35,303 nt of DNA from an uncultured Eggerthellaceae bacterium (GCA_903789415.1 CAIFEG010000005.1:1-35303); one strand, 5' to 3'; shown: positions 15,698 to 25,360, counted from the first letter of the stretch. Translations and numbers: made by a program. Notes: generated from the sequence alone by a model not told the origin.

Positions 15698-18526
15698 CTA
15701 CTTCAGCATCGGGGCAAGGAATTTTCCCGTATAGCTTGCGCTACACTGTGCTACCTCTTCTGGAGTCCCGCAGCACACGACGTTGCCTCCTTTGTCTCCT
15801 CCTTCGGGGCCAAGGTCAACAATATAATCGGCGCATTTAATCACATCTAAATTGTGCTCAATAACCAAAACCGTATTTCCGGCATCTACCAGGCGTTGCA
15901 GAACGGCAAGAAGCTGACGTATATCCTCAAAATGAAGTCCTGTGGTGGGTTCATCTAGAATATAAAATGTTTTCCCTGTTTGACGACGTTGAAGTTCACT
16001 TGAAAGTTTTACACGCTGTGCTTCCCCACCAGAAAGTGTGGTTGCTGGTTGTCCCAAGCGAATATATCCGAGCCCTACATCGTGCAATGTCTGAAGTTTG
16101 CGTTTAATGGACGGAATATGTTTAAAGAAATCAAGAGCTTCGTTGACAGTCATCTGCAAGATGTCGTACATATTCTTGCCACGATACGTAATCTGCAGGG
16201 TTTCACGGTTATAGCGCTTTCCTCCGCACACTTCGCAGGGAACATATACATCCGGTAAAAAGTTCATCTCGATCTTTTTTTGACCGTCACCCTTGCATGC
16301 TTCGCATCGACCCCCAGGGACATTAAAACTAAAGCGCCCAGGCGAATAACCTCGAGCCTTGGATTCTGGCGTGGAGGCCATGAGCTTGCGAATATCATCC
16401 CAAAGACCCACATAGGTTGCCGGATTTGAACGTGGAGTTCGGCCAATGGGGCTTTGGTCGATGTTAACTACCTTGTCGAGCTTTTGGGTTCCGAAGATGC
16501 GATCAAATTTTCCCGTTACGCGGTGTGCATGGTTGACTCGGTTTGCCAGTGCTGGCGCAAGTGAATCGGTGATCAAAGAACTTTTGCCGGATCCCGAAAC
16601 ACCGGTAATCAGAGTTAAGGTGCCAATCGGGATTTTGACCGTTATATTCTTAAGATTATTTTCTTGAGCTCCTGAAATGGTGATATAGCCTCGGTTTGGC
16701 TTTCTTCGGACTTTTGGAACTTCTATTCTTCTCTTGTGCAACAGGTATTGACCGGTAAGTGAATCTGGACACTTCATGACATCTTCCGGGGTTCCTGCAG
16801 CAACAACATAGCCTCCGTGCTCTCCTGCACCTGGCCCCATATCAATCAGATAGTCAGCATGGCGCATCGTATCTTCATCATGTTCAACGACGATGACGGT
16901 GTTTCCGAGGTCGCGTAGATGTTTAAGGGTATGGAGCAAGCGGACATTGTCACGCTGATGCAAACCAATAGAAGGTTCATCCAAAATGTAGAGAACTCCC
17001 ATCAGACCTGCACCAATCTGCGTGGTCAGACGAATTCGTTGTGCTTCACCACCAGACAGCGTCGCTGTCGCTCGGTTGAGGGTGAGATAATCAAGTCCTA
17101 CGTCCACCAGAAATTGAAGACGTGTGCGAACTTCTTTAACAATGGGTGCAGCAATGACGGCTTTTTCTCCCGTAAAATGTAGCGATTTGAAAAATTCAAG
17201 CGATTCCGCAGAACTCATTTCGCACACATCCCAAATGCTTTTGCCGTTAACGGTTACGGCAAGAATTTCGGGACGCAGGCGCTTTCCATGGCATGTTGGG
17301 CAAGGAACGATGGCAAAATATTGTTCATATTTAAGCCGGGCCTTATCAGTTTTCGCATCAGAGAGTTTGTCGCGCACCGCGGCAACGATACCATCCCATC
17401 GAATAAACCAATAGGTATCGCGACCATCCATCGTGTGATAATCCACGCGCACCTTTTCGCCACGCAAACCATACATAAGCGCCTTCTGGGCTTTTTTGCT
17501 CATCTTATTCCATGGTGTATGTTCGTCGTAGCCCAAATGCCTCGCAACGGCGCGAAGCACCTGTGGATAATAATTTCCCGTAGTAAAAGGCGCTACTGCA
17601 CCTTCCGCAAGAGAAAGATTCTTGTCAGGGACAACGAGGTCAGGATCTACCTCTTCCCTGCTTCCGATTCCTCCGCAATCAGGACACGCTCCGTAGGGAG
17701 CGTTGAAACTAAAATCACGAGGCTGGAGTTCATCGATTGAATGGCCGTGAATCGGGCATGCAAGCGCCGTGCTGTACTGATAATCTTTCGGATCGCTATC
17801 TTTAGGGAGCGTCTCTACGACAACCGACGAACCAGTCAATTTCACGGCATTTTCGACTGCCTCGGCAATTCGGTTTTGGGCTGACGGTTTTATCACGATT
17901 CGGTCAACTACAACTTCAATGGTGTGTTTGAACTTTTTGTCGAGCTTGAGGTCTTCGTCTTCAAGGCGCAGCACTTCCCCATCAACTCGCGCGCGCGTAA
18001 AACCTTCTTTGCGCAAGTCTTCGAAAAGCTTGGTGAACTCACCTTTACGTCCACGAACTACCGGTGCCAAAATGAGCGCCCGAAGATTGTCTCCGAGTTG
18101 CATGATCTTATCGGTTACCTGGTCAGTGGTTTGTTTTTCGATGACCCGACCACACTCAGGACAATGCGGAACCCCGACGCGTGCAAACAGGAGACGAAGA
18201 TAGTCGTATATTTCGGTGGAAGTACCCACTGTTGAACGAGGGTTTTTGCTTGTTGTCTTTTGGTCAATAGAAACTGCCGGAGAAAGCCCATCAATGCTAT
18301 CGACATCAGGCTTATTTGATTTGCCTAAAAACATACGTGCATAGCTTGAGAGGCTTTGAACATATCGACGTTGACCTTCGGCATAGATGGTATCGAATGC
18401 TAAGGAGCTCTTCCCAGATCCAGAAAGACCTGTAATTACCACAAGTTTGTCACGCGGTATCGTGACATCAATGTTTTTTAAATTGTGTTCGCGTGCACCT
18501 TTTATGACAATCGAATTTTGTGCCAT
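15698..18526 (-). CDS. uvrA: Excinuclease ABC subunit A
   Basis: Damage-recognition ATPase of nucleotide excision repair; loads UvrB on DNA. The 942 residues contain two ABC ATPase halves: Walker [15 protein letters not shown] (about 33-46) and [14 protein letters not shown] (second half), ABC signatures [11 protein letters not shown] and [11 protein letters not shown], and Walker B regions [15 protein letters not shown] and [15 protein letters not shown]. Zinc-binding cysteine pairs are seen at CPIHG with CPDCGG and at CEACKGDG with CEVCGGKRY. Length and domain order are normal. It lies 93 bases downstream of dapB with no terminator between, so the LexA-box-like promoter upstream of dapB may serve both (inference). 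Confidence 0.98.
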   Translation of the reverse strand: MAQNSIVIKGAREHNLKNIDVTIPRDKLVVITGLSGSGKSSLAFDTIYAEGQRRYVQSLSSYARMFLGKSNKPDVDSIDGLSPAVSIDQKTTSKNPRSTVGTSTEIYDYLRLLFARVGVPHCPECGRVIEKQTTDQVTDKIMQLGDNLRALILAPVVRGRKGEFTKLFEDLRKEGFTRARVDGEVLRLEDEDLKLDKKFKHTIEVVVDRIVIKPSAQNRIAEAVENAVKLTGSSVVVETLPKDSDPKDYQYSTALACPIHGHSIDELQPRDFSFNAPYGACPDCGGIGSREEVDPDLVVPDKNLSLAEGAVAPFTTGNYYPQVLRAVARHLGYDEHTPWNKMSKKAQKALMYGLRGEKVRVDYHTMDGRDTYWFIRWDGIVAAVRDKLSDAKTDKARLKYEQYFAIVPCPTCHGKRLRPEILAVTVNGKSIWDVCEMSSAESLEFFKSLHFTGEKAVIAAPIVKEVRTRLQFLVDVGLDYLTLNRATATLSGGEAQRIRLTTQIGAGLMGVLYILDEPSIGLHQRDNVRLLHTLKHLRDLGNTVIVVEHDEDTMRHADYLIDMGPGAGEHGGYVVAAGTPEDVMKCPDSLTGQYLLHKRRIEVPKVRRKPNRGYITISGAQENNLKNITVKIPIGTLTLITGVSGSGKSSLITDSLAPALANRVNHAHRVTGKFDRIFGTQKLDKVVNIDQSPIGRTPRSNPATYVGLWDDIRKLMASTPESKARGYSPGRFSFNVPGGRCEACKGDGQKKIEMNFLPDVYVPCEVCGGKRYNRETLQITYRGKNMYDILQMTVNEALDFFKHIPSIKRKLQTLHDVGLGYIRLGQPATTLSGGEAQRVKLSSELQRRQTGKTFYILDEPTTGLHFEDIRQLLAVLQRLVDAGNTVLVIEHNLDVIKCADYIVDLGPEGGDKGGNVVCCGTPEEVAQCSASYTGKFLAPMLK

Positions 18527-18619
18527 CTAAATTTCGAGTCCTTCGTTGCTTACGTCGTTCATCTTTTTGTTAAAGGGCCTCATTATCTGCTTTTTGGTCC
18601 CGGATCTAAATGCTTGTGC

Positions 18620-19387
18620 TTATAAATTCATGAAGTTTTCTAAGCCCACAATCAAACCGCTGCGCTCACCCACACTGCGAATACCCAGCAGTACACCAGG
18701 CATATAGCTTTCGCGATCCCACGATTCATGCTTAATGGTTAAGGTTTGCCCCATAGAGCCAAAAATGACTTCTTGGTTTGCTACAAAGCCCATTGAGCGT
18801 ACGGAATGAATCGGTACGCCATGAACAAGCGCTCCACGAGCCCCTTCGCAGCCTTCATTCTCGCTTTCCTTACCGGGCGCTTTACTATCAAAGCCACGGG
18901 ATTTCTGGATCATCGCTGCCGTTTGAACCGCGGTACCGCTTGGAGCATCCAGCTTGTCTGCATGATGGTATTCGATAATTTCGGCCTCAGGGAAATATGG
19001 AGCAGCAATTTTTGCAAATTGCATCATGAGAACCGCTCCGGTGGTAAAGTTTGGCGCCACAAAAAGGCAGGCATCATTTGTTGCGAGTTTTGCAAGACTT
19101 TCAAGTTTTTCCTGAGAAAGTCCCGTTGTGCCGATAACGCAGTTAATTCCTTGTGGAAGTGCCTTTTCAATATTTGAGGCCACAACATCAGGGCGCGTAA
19201 AATCAACAAGCACATCGAATTTCTCGTTTTTCAACGCTTCATCGAGCGATGCATATACAGGAAAATCTTGTTGTTCACTTTTTGGATCTACACCACATAC
19301 GAGATTCATATCGTCTGCTTTTTGAACTGCCCCAACCGTAGCCGTACCCATTTTGCCTGCACAGCCGCATACACAAACCTGAATCAT
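18620..19387 (-). CDS. dapB: 4-hydroxy-tetrahydrodipicolinate reductase
   Basis: NAD(P)H-dependent reductase of the diaminopimelate/lysine pathway. Seen in 255 residues: Rossmann motif GCAGKMG at 8-14, DFTRPDV, GTTGLS, APNFTTGAVLM, and the active-site EYHHADKLDAPSGTA with His141, His142 and Lys145. The ATG has AGGAGA upstream. Position downstream of an M16 peptidase and upstream of uvrA; the M16-dapB pairing is common in Gram-positive bacteria. dapA is not in the window. Confidence 0.97.
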   Translation of the reverse strand: MIQVCVCGCAGKMGTATVGAVQKADDMNLVCGVDPKSEQQDFPVYASLDEALKNEKFDVLVDFTRPDVVASNIEKALPQGINCVIGTTGLSQEKLESLAKLATNDACLFVAPNFTTGAVLMMQFAKIAAPYFPEAEIIEYHHADKLDAPSGTAVQTAAMIQKSRGFDSKAPGKESENEGCEGARGALVHGVPIHSVRSMGFVANQEVIFGSMGQTLTIKHESWDRESYMPGVLLGIRSVGERSGLIVGLENFMNL

Positions 19388-19478
19388 AATTTCTCCTGTC
19401 CAAACGTTATTGCAAACCGTTTACATACTAATTTATGCCACTCGGTACATCATGTTCTTGAGGCTCTATCCTTTTCGG

Positions 19479-19513
19479 ATCGTATCCTATGCCCGATAAT
19501 AGAACAAGTGTTC
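19479..19513 (-). promoter_or_regulatory. Putative promoter with overlapping LexA-box-like palindrome upstream of dapB-uvrA
   Basis: GAACAAGTGTTC at 19502-19513 is a perfect GAAC-N4-GTTC palindrome and fits the Gram-positive LexA core GAAC-RNRY-GTTC. On the minus strand its half TTGTTC (19507-19502) can serve as -35 box, and TACGAT (19484-19479) as -10 box, with a 17-base spacer. That would start a transcript about 85 bases before dapB. The box sequences are far from consensus, so the promoter call is tentative. No lexA gene is in the window. Confidence 0.45.
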
Positions 19514-19565
19514 GTATATTTCTACTTGATATTGTTAATGTTTACTTTGGAATTAACTCGAATAT

Positions 19566-20870
19566 TTAGTTCGACTCCAAGGCCTCATTGACGATTGACT
19601 GAGCTTTATCTTTTTCTATGGAAGAGACCAAGGCAACCGTTGGCGGTTCAAGCAAATATTCTTTCGCAATTTTTTGTACGTCATCCTGCGTTACACTGCG
19701 ATATCTTTCTACCATATCATCTGCGCAAATAAGATCATTTCCTAACGTTTGCAGACGTCCCAGGCGCAGCATGCGTGTAATCGTTGATTCTTCGCCCAAC
19801 AAGATTTGCCCACACACGCTCTCAGTAGCGCGTGAAAGTTCTTCTTCACTTACGCCATCGCGGGCGATTTTTTTGAGCTCTTCACAAACAAGACGAATCA
19901 CCTCGCCCACGTTTTCAGGACGGGTACCCGCATACACCGTGAAAATGCCCGTGTCGGAAAAGGTGACAGGGCTTGCATAAATTGAATACACCAGCCCGCG
20001 CTTCTCACGAACTTCTGTAAAAAGCCGTGAAGACATAGAGCCGCCCAATATTTGCGAAAGTGTGTAGCCCGCATAACGCCGAGGGTCGTGGACCGATAGC
20101 CATGGCATTCCTACCACTACATGTGCTTGCTGCGTATCACGGGTATCACTAACAAAAGTATGAGATGGACGAGCGTCTTGTGCGTGGCGCACCTGTTTTG
20201 TTCCTTTATTCATTTTGACAAAAAGGCGAGAACACATTTCCACCAGCTCATCGTGATCAACATGCCCTGATGCGGCAACGCATAAATTCCCCGTGTAATA
20301 ATGCTCATTTTTGTAGCGCATACAATCATTGTGATTGAAGTTTGCCACCAGGTCTTTGTCGCCAAGAACGGGCTTTCCGAGAGGATGATGGGCTAAAAGT
20401 GTTTTCGTAAATAGATCAAAAACATAATCGTCGGGCGCATCGTAGGATCGCGCAATTTCTTCGAGTACAACCTTACGTTCCGGTTCGATTGTTTCGTTTG
20501 TATAGGTGGAATTGACCAACATATCAGCCAGAATTTCAAACACGTCGGAGAGCTTTTCATCCACAAAGCGCGCATAAAAACATGTTGCTTCCTTGCCGGT
20601 AAAGGCATTTGACTCGGCACCAAGCCCATCGAATGCGCGGTTGATATCAAATGCATTCCGTGTGTTCGTGCCTTTGAATGTCATATGCTCCATAAAATGT
20701 GAAAGACCCGCTTGATCGGGTTTTTCGTCTCGGCTTCCCGTATTCATCCACAGACCAAGAGAAATACTCCGAACGTCATCCATGTGCTCGCTTACCACGG
20801 TGATACCATTATCGAGAACGGTTCGTTTGCAAAAACCGAGATCTTCTGTTGTACCTTGTTGACCAGCCAC
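19566..20870 (-). CDS. M16-family zinc metallopeptidase
   Basis: Pitrilysin/processing-peptidase family protein. From GTG at 20870 it has 434 residues, the usual length for single-gene bacterial M16B proteins. Zinc site: HFMEH (His58, Glu61 as base, His62) and a third ligand Glu about 76 residues later in ERKVVLEEIA. The second-half motif with the conserved Arg/Tyr (REKRGLVYSIYA) is also present. The frame stays open to 20996, but AAGGAG is ideally spaced for the GTG, and the longer version would run through a perfect palindrome. Family members lie next to dapB in many Gram-positive bacteria, so this is probably a housekeeping protease; a link to the divergent radical SAM gene is speculative. 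Confidence 0.9.
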   Translation of the reverse strand: MAGQQGTTEDLGFCKRTVLDNGITVVSEHMDDVRSISLGLWMNTGSRDEKPDQAGLSHFMEHMTFKGTNTRNAFDINRAFDGLGAESNAFTGKEATCFYARFVDEKLSDVFEILADMLVNSTYTNETIEPERKVVLEEIARSYDAPDDYVFDLFTKTLLAHHPLGKPVLGDKDLVANFNHNDCMRYKNEHYYTGNLCVAASGHVDHDELVEMCSRLFVKMNKGTKQVRHAQDARPSHTFVSDTRDTQQAHVVVGMPWLSVHDPRRYAGYTLSQILGGSMSSRLFTEVREKRGLVYSIYASPVTFSDTGIFTVYAGTRPENVGEVIRLVCEELKKIARDGVSEEELSRATESVCGQILLGEESTITRMLRLGRLQTLGNDLICADDMVERYRSVTQDDVQKIAKEYLLEPPTVALVSSIEKDKAQSIVNEALESN

Positions 20871-20947
20871 ATTTGCTCCTTTCAGCACGCATTCTGGGTC
20901 AAATACTTCAATCGATTCATAGAGGTATTTCAGTATTAGTTTGCACA

Positions 20948-20975
20948 TATTCTTTTCGTGAAATGGAAAAGAATA
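20948..20975. promoter_or_regulatory. Perfect 28-base palindromic site in the divergent spacer
   Basis: Arms TATTCTTTTC (20948-20957) and GAAAAGAATA (20966-20975) are exact reverse complements, separated by eight bases. The site lies 78 bases before the M16 GTG and 102 to 138 bases before the radical SAM start codons, and is not followed by a U-run on either strand. This is the form of a dimeric repressor or activator site serving one or both divergent genes. No confident -35/-10 pair could be assigned for either gene. Confidence 0.5.
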
Positions 20976-21112
20976 CAGATTGTCATCATCGATCATACAC
21001 GCAAAAATACAAAACTTTTGAATACCTTACAGATTTATTTGTTTGATTATTTCTTAAAACCGCAGGTAAAAGTAATATGAGTACAGTTACTACGAGAGAA
21101 AGAAAGGGAATA

Positions 21113-22474
21113 ATGGGACTGACCGATACAGCCAAACGTTATGGCCTTACCAAGGTTTATAAATATTTGGAAAAAAATCCTCGTGAGAACTTGCCGAAGA
21201 TCATGGACTTCGTCGACAAGGTTACTCCGGGTGACTTAATGAAATCACAGCGTGATACATTCCGCCGTGTTATTAACGATCCAGACAACAACTGGAATCA
21301 GATGCTCTGCAACTTATGGGATACGGTTGATTCCCACATCATTGAGAAGGCTTTCCAGAACTTCATTCTCAACGGAAGTTTGACCGGATGGGCTCGCCAG
21401 GAGGAAATGCGCAAAAAGTATCAGTGCAACATTCCTTGGGCTATTCTTCTGGACCCGACGAGCGCATGTAATAAGCATTGCATCGGCTGCTGGGCAGGTG
21501 AATATGGCAACAAATTAAACCTCTCATTTGATGAAATCGACAGCATCATTCAACAGGGCAAAGAGTTGGGCTGCTATGTGTACATCTACACAGGCGGTGA
21601 GCCAACGGTTCGTAAAAAGGATCTGATTGCTCTCGCAAATAAGCATAACGATTGCGAATTCTTATGCTTTACCAACGGCAGCTTGTTTGATCAGAAGTTT
21701 GTCGATGAGATTTTGCGTGTTGGCAACTTCATCCCAATCATTTCCGTTGAGGGAACGAAGGAATCCACCGATGCACGTCGTGGCGAAGGTTGCTTCGACG
21801 AGATCACCAGCACCATGGATTTGATGACCAAGAATAAGCTTGCTTGGGGCGTCAGCATTTGCTCTACTTCTCAGAATGCAGAGATTGTAACTAGTGAAGA
21901 GTACTACGATTGGATGATCGAAAAAGGCGCGAAGTTCTGCTGGTACTTCGACTATATGCCGATCGGAATGGATGCAGATCCAAGCTTGCTGGTTACTCCA
22001 AAGCAGCGTGAGCTCATGTATCACCGTGTACGTAAGTTCCGCAACGAAAAACAGCTGTTCACTTTGGACTTCTTTAACGATGGTGAATATGTAGGCGGAT
22101 GCATTGCAGGTGGTCGTCGTTATCTGCACATCAATGCAAATGGTGACGTTGATCCATGCGTATTTATTCACTACAGTGATTCAAACATTCGTGAGAAGAG
22201 CCTCTTGGATTGCCTGCGTGCGCCAATGTTTATGGCTTATCACAACAATCAGCCATTCAATGAGAACATGCTTCGTCCATGCCCTGTACTCGACAATCCT
22301 GGACGTTTGACGGCAATGGTTGAGGAGACTGGTGCTCATTCAAGTGAGATTTTGAAGCCAGAAACCGCAAAGCATTATTCAGACAAATGCGTTGATGTTT
22401 CTAAAGCGTGGAAACCTCGTGCAGATCGTCTGTGGGCTTCGAAGTACCACAACCCTGCCCTGCTGGTTAAATAA
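21113..22474 (+). CDS. Radical SAM protein with SPASM-like C-terminal cysteines, function unknown
   Basis: The radical SAM cluster motif is CNKHCIGC (CX3CX2C; Cys119, Cys123, Cys126 with this start), followed by the SAM-binding GGEP in YIYTGGEPTVRK. The C-terminal part has further cysteines in a SPASM-like layout: GGCIAGGRRYLHINANGDVDPC, then LLDC and RPCP, so auxiliary Fe-S clusters are likely. Length is 453 residues. ATG at 21113 has AAAGGGA upstream; ATG at 21077 (465 residues) is the alternative, with a weaker CAGGT. Related proteins occur in many anaerobic gut and oral bacteria without a known reaction. Codon choice is that of a well-expressed gene. It is the only plus-strand gene in a long minus-strand stretch, and no small precursor peptide gene is seen beside it. 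Confidence 0.85.
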   Translation: MGLTDTAKRYGLTKVYKYLEKNPRENLPKIMDFVDKVTPGDLMKSQRDTFRRVINDPDNNWNQMLCNLWDTVDSHIIEKAFQNFILNGSLTGWARQEEMRKKYQCNIPWAILLDPTSACNKHCIGCWAGEYGNKLNLSFDEIDSIIQQGKELGCYVYIYTGGEPTVRKKDLIALANKHNDCEFLCFTNGSLFDQKFVDEILRVGNFIPIISVEGTKESTDARRGEGCFDEITSTMDLMTKNKLAWGVSICSTSQNAEIVTSEEYYDWMIEKGAKFCWYFDYMPIGMDADPSLLVTPKQRELMYHRVRKFRNEKQLFTLDFFNDGEYVGGCIAGGRRYLHINANGDVDPCVFIHYSDSNIREKSLLDCLRAPMFMAYHNNQPFNENMLRPCPVLDNPGRLTAMVEETGAHSSEILKPETAKHYSDKCVDVSKAWKPRADRLWASKYHNPALLVK

Positions 22475-22476
22475 TT

Positions 22477-22495
22477 CGAATTTAGTATTCGAAAT
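22477..22495 (+). other. AT-rich hairpin after the radical SAM gene
   Basis: Arms TTCGAAT and ATTCGAA with a five-base loop begin just after the TAA stop, before the main terminator. It may protect the 3' end of the mRNA. Confidence 0.35.
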
Positions 22496-22505
22496 TAAGG
22501 CTTTT

Positions 22506-22541
22506 AAAAAACTCCGCATGGTTTTCCGTGCGGAGTTTTTT
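22506..22541. terminator. Bidirectional intrinsic terminator
   Basis: Stem CTCCGCA/TGCGGAG plus outer A6/T6, extended by an inner GG/CC around TTTT. The U-run works on both strands, so it ends the radical SAM transcript and the convergent CPBP protease transcript. Confidence 0.92.
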
Positions 22542-22601
22542 GCGCCTCAGATCCCATATGAGATGTTTGCAACACTAAGAAAGAAACGCAAGAAATAAGA
22601 A

Positions 22602-23609
22602 TTAATTTTCTTTTGCCGTATGTAATGTCCAGATATTGGTAGGCTGGATTTTCTTCTTTTTACCAAGATACCAAACAAGAGCGCATGCAAGAATCAATAG
22701 GATCGTTGCCATGCCGGATCCTTCGAGGCCAAACGTGGGATCATACGCAAACCCTGCAACAAGATTAGTGCCAGGAGTAATTCCAAATAGAGCAAATGGT
22801 GTGGTATAGCCACTGTTAGGAAGCCCAATCACAATCGCTTGCATGAAATTCCATCCGGTATGTGCACCGAATGCCGCCCAGGGACTGTCGAACTTCCAGA
22901 CCAGAAGGCCAAAAAGAATTCCCACAAGAAAGGTATTGGCAACAGTAATAAAGGTGACACCGGGGTTGAACAGATGAGCCAGGCTAAAAAGACCAGCGGT
23001 GAGAAGTATCGCAATCCAGGGACTTTTTAAGGTGCGCAAGGTACATTGGTAAAGATAGCAACGGAAAATAAGTTCTTCGGCTGAAGATTGAATAAAGACA
23101 CAAACGAGAAGAAAAATAAGTCCTGCAATATTGAGACCGACAAGTGAAACGTTGATGCTGCCCGTTTGTATTGCAACAAGCGCACAAATACCATTTAAAA
23201 CGAGGCCAAATAGAAGCCCCAAACCAAGGCAGGCAGGTGTATTGCCCTTCATTTTTGTTGTGACTGTTTGTATGATCGGGCGCTCATGACGGTTGATGCA
23301 TAGATATATCATGATCACAATCCAAATGCCTAAGTGGCCAAGATACATTCGGCTCGTATAAACCACACTGGCAAGTGAAGCCGAATATTCACCAGCAGAA
23401 AGCCCGACGGCTTCGAGCTCTCCAAACAAAAAGGCAGAAAGCATATCATTGACGCCACTCCCCTGTGTGGCGAATCCATAAATAAAGAGGCAAAGGAAAA
23501 TAGCTATAAATTGGCCAAGGATGCTGCCTAGGATAGCCATGACAATAGCAAAAAGATAATCAAAAATAAGACGCCCTATGCTTTTGCCGCTTATGTGTTG
23601 GCTTGCCAC
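22602..23609 (-). CDS. CPBP-family intramembrane metalloprotease
   Basis: Integral membrane protein of the CPBP (Abi/CaaX-like) family with about eight hydrophobic segments. All three motifs are present in the 335-residue version: EELIFR (Glu178, Glu179, Arg183), FSLAH (His212) and GAHTGWNFMQ (His250, Asn254), so it should be catalytically competent. The start is GTG at 23609, supported by AAGGAG six bases upstream; the frame is open to 23627. Family roles include processing of secreted peptides, bacteriocin self-immunity and membrane stress; none can be assigned here. It is convergent with the radical SAM gene and follows the ribosomal operon terminator. Confidence 0.9.
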   Translation of the reverse strand: MASQHISGKSIGRLIFDYLFAIVMAILGSILGQFIAIFLCLFIYGFATQGSGVNDMLSAFLFGELEAVGLSAGEYSASLASVVYTSRMYLGHLGIWIVIMIYLCINRHERPIIQTVTTKMKGNTPACLGLGLLFGLVLNGICALVAIQTGSINVSLVGLNIAGLIFLLVCVFIQSSAEELIFRCYLYQCTLRTLKSPWIAILLTAGLFSLAHLFNPGVTFITVANTFLVGILFGLLVWKFDSPWAAFGAHTGWNFMQAIVIGLPNSGYTTPFALFGITPGTNLVAGFAYDPTFGLEGSGMATILLILACALVWYLGKKKKIQPTNIWTLHTAKEN

Positions 23610-23707
23610 GTGAATCTCCTTTTGCACCCAATTTGAGCAGGCAATCGTTCTCTAATATTGAGCATCAATATATAATGTTCAATTCTTTATATAATTAACA
23701 GTACATT

Positions 23708-23746
23708 AAAAAAACCTGATCCCGGCTTATGGTCGAGATCAGGTTT
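23708..23746 (-). terminator. Intrinsic terminator after rplW
   Basis: Arms AAACCTGATC and GATCAGGTTT around a 14-base loop, followed on the minus strand by a run of seven T. It lies 27 bases after the rplW stop and ends the ribosomal protein operon there. Confidence 0.92.
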
Positions 23747-23772
23747 TCATTTATGCATATATGCAAAGGTGT

Positions 23773-24075
23773 TTACTTAGAATTATCTGCCTTTGTTGCA
23801 AAGAGCTCAATCGAGTCGCCTTGCTTTAAGGTAACCATGGCCTTTTTCCAGGTCTTGGTTTGGCCCATTTGATAACGAACACGCTTGTTCTTTGGCTTAA
23901 CATTAATGACGTTAACCTTAGTGACGGTAACATCAAAAATGTCTTGTACAGCCTGAGCAATTTCTACCTTGTTTGCAGTCTTCGCTACTTCAAAGGTGTA
24001 CACATTGTCAGCCATCTGATCATAACTATGCTCAGTGACAATAGGACGAATAATAACCTGACGAGGATCCTCCAT
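23773..24075 (-). CDS. rplW: Ribosomal protein uL23
   Basis: 100-residue L23, part of the 50S subunit at the peptide exit, docking site for trigger factor and SRP. Seen: IIRPIVTEHSYDQM near the N-terminus, VEIAQAVQDIFDVTVTKVNV and NVKPKNKRVRY. The ATG overlaps the rplD stop by one base (TAATG). Unusually, rplB does not follow: a terminator and an unrelated gene come next. Confidence 0.97.
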   Translation of the reverse strand: MEDPRQVIIRPIVTEHSYDQMADNVYTFEVAKTANKVEIAQAVQDIFDVTVTKVNVINVKPKNKRVRYQMGQTKTWKKAMVTLKQGDSIELFATKADNSK

Positions 24076-24698
24076 TATGCAAGCACCCCCTCAATATGTT
24101 TAACAGCACCAGAAGTAAGCACCAGCGTCTTGTTATTTACAAAATCGTAGGTGTTCATTGCAGAAGCTGGAATGCAAAGTACTTTTGGCAAATTGCGGAA
24201 GCTGAGCAGAGCTTTGTAATTGTCGTTATCAACAACTACGGTGCAACGGCCCTCTACTCCTAACGCATCAAGTGCCGCCTTTGCCTGCTTGGTCGAAGGT
24301 TTGTCGAAATCAAATGCATCGACAACAACGAGCGCATTCGATGCTGCCTTGTCGGAAAGCGCTGAGCGCATTGCTAATTTAACAACTTTGCTTGGAACTT
24401 TAAATGCGTATGAGCGATTATGAGGACCCCATACGGTTCCGCCGCCTACCCATTGTGGTGAGCGAATGGATCCTTGACGTGCACGGCCTGTACCCTTCTG
24501 ACGCCATGGTTTACGACCGCCACCACTCACCTTACCGCGTGTGCGGGTCTCTGATGAGCCCTGTCTCCAGCTCGCACGTTGGGCGCGAACCACTTCGTGC
24601 ATAGCGGAGACATTCGGCGTGATGCCGAATACGTCGGAGTTAAGGTCATATGTGCTGACCTTTTTTCCCTCGACGTTCTTCACTTCAATGTTGGACAT
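24075..24698 (-). CDS. rplD: Ribosomal protein uL4
   Basis: 207-residue L4 of the 50S subunit. The extended loop that lines the exit tunnel is visible as RGKVSGGGRKPWRQKGTGRARQG-type sequence (about residues 53-75). In E. coli L4 represses the S10 operon; whether that holds here is unknown. A GAGGAG ribosome binding site precedes the ATG, 28 bases after rplC. Confidence 0.98.
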   Translation of the reverse strand: MSNIEVKNVEGKKVSTYDLNSDVFGITPNVSAMHEVVRAQRASWRQGSSETRTRGKVSGGGRKPWRQKGTGRARQGSIRSPQWVGGGTVWGPHNRSYAFKVPSKVVKLAMRSALSDKAASNALVVVDAFDFDKPSTKQAKAALDALGVEGRCTVVVDNDNYKALLSFRNLPKVLCIPASAMNTYDFVNNKTLVLTSGAVKHIEGVLA

Positions 24699-24726
24699 GT
24701 TGTGTTAACTCCTCGTGTTACTTCGG

Positions 24727-25347
24727 TTAGGCCAAACGAATACGAACCGTGGCATTCTTGCCACCAGGAACGCTCCCCTGAATCAGAATAAGGTTCTGAT
24801 CTGGGTCAACTTCAACCACCGAAAGATTCTTTGTGGTTACCGTGTTGCAACCCATATGTCCTGGCAGACGATGTCCGCGGAAAATACGCGATGGTGTTGC
24901 ACACATACCAATTGAACCTGGAGCACGATGGAAATGAGCACCGTGTCCGCCAGGGCCACCTTGGAAGTTGTAACGACGCATAACACCAGCGAAACCTTTG
25001 CCCTCTGATGTACCCGTTACATCAACCAGTTTGGCATCCTTAAATGCATCAATGGTCACTTTGTCTCCGGCTTTGTAGCTTGAAGGATCATCAACACGAA
25101 CTTCGCGAAGATGACGAACAGGCTCAACGCCGCATTTTTTAAAGTGTCCAGCCATAGGCTTGTTAACCTTGTTGGCTTTGATAGCACCAAAGCCAAGCTG
25201 AACTGCGTCGTATCCGTCAGTTTCCTTTGTTTTGATCTGACAGACAACGTTTGGTTCTGCCTGGATGACCGTTACAGGAACCAAACGATCACCCTCGGTG
25301 AAAACCTGGGTCATACCCAGTTTCTTTCCATAAATTTCGTTGATCAT
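24727..25347 (-). CDS. rplC: Ribosomal protein uL3
   Basis: 206-residue L3. Seen: GKKLGMTQVF at the N-terminus, the loop reaching the peptidyl transferase centre (GGPGGHGAHFHRAPGSIG) and PGHMGCNTVTTKNL. ATG at 25347 was chosen over the upstream in-frame start at 25377 because AGGAGG lies nine bases before it and because L3 proteins begin close to the GKKLGMTQ motif. The ribosome binding site overlaps the end of rpsJ. Confidence 0.98.
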   Translation of the reverse strand: MINEIYGKKLGMTQVFTEGDRLVPVTVIQAEPNVVCQIKTKETDGYDAVQLGFGAIKANKVNKPMAGHFKKCGVEPVRHLREVRVDDPSSYKAGDKVTIDAFKDAKLVDVTGTSEGKGFAGVMRRYNFQGGPGGHGAHFHRAPGSIGMCATPSRIFRGHRLPGHMGCNTVTTKNLSVVEVDPDQNLILIQGSVPGGKNATVRIRLA

Positions 25348-25360
25348 GAAATGTGTCCTC

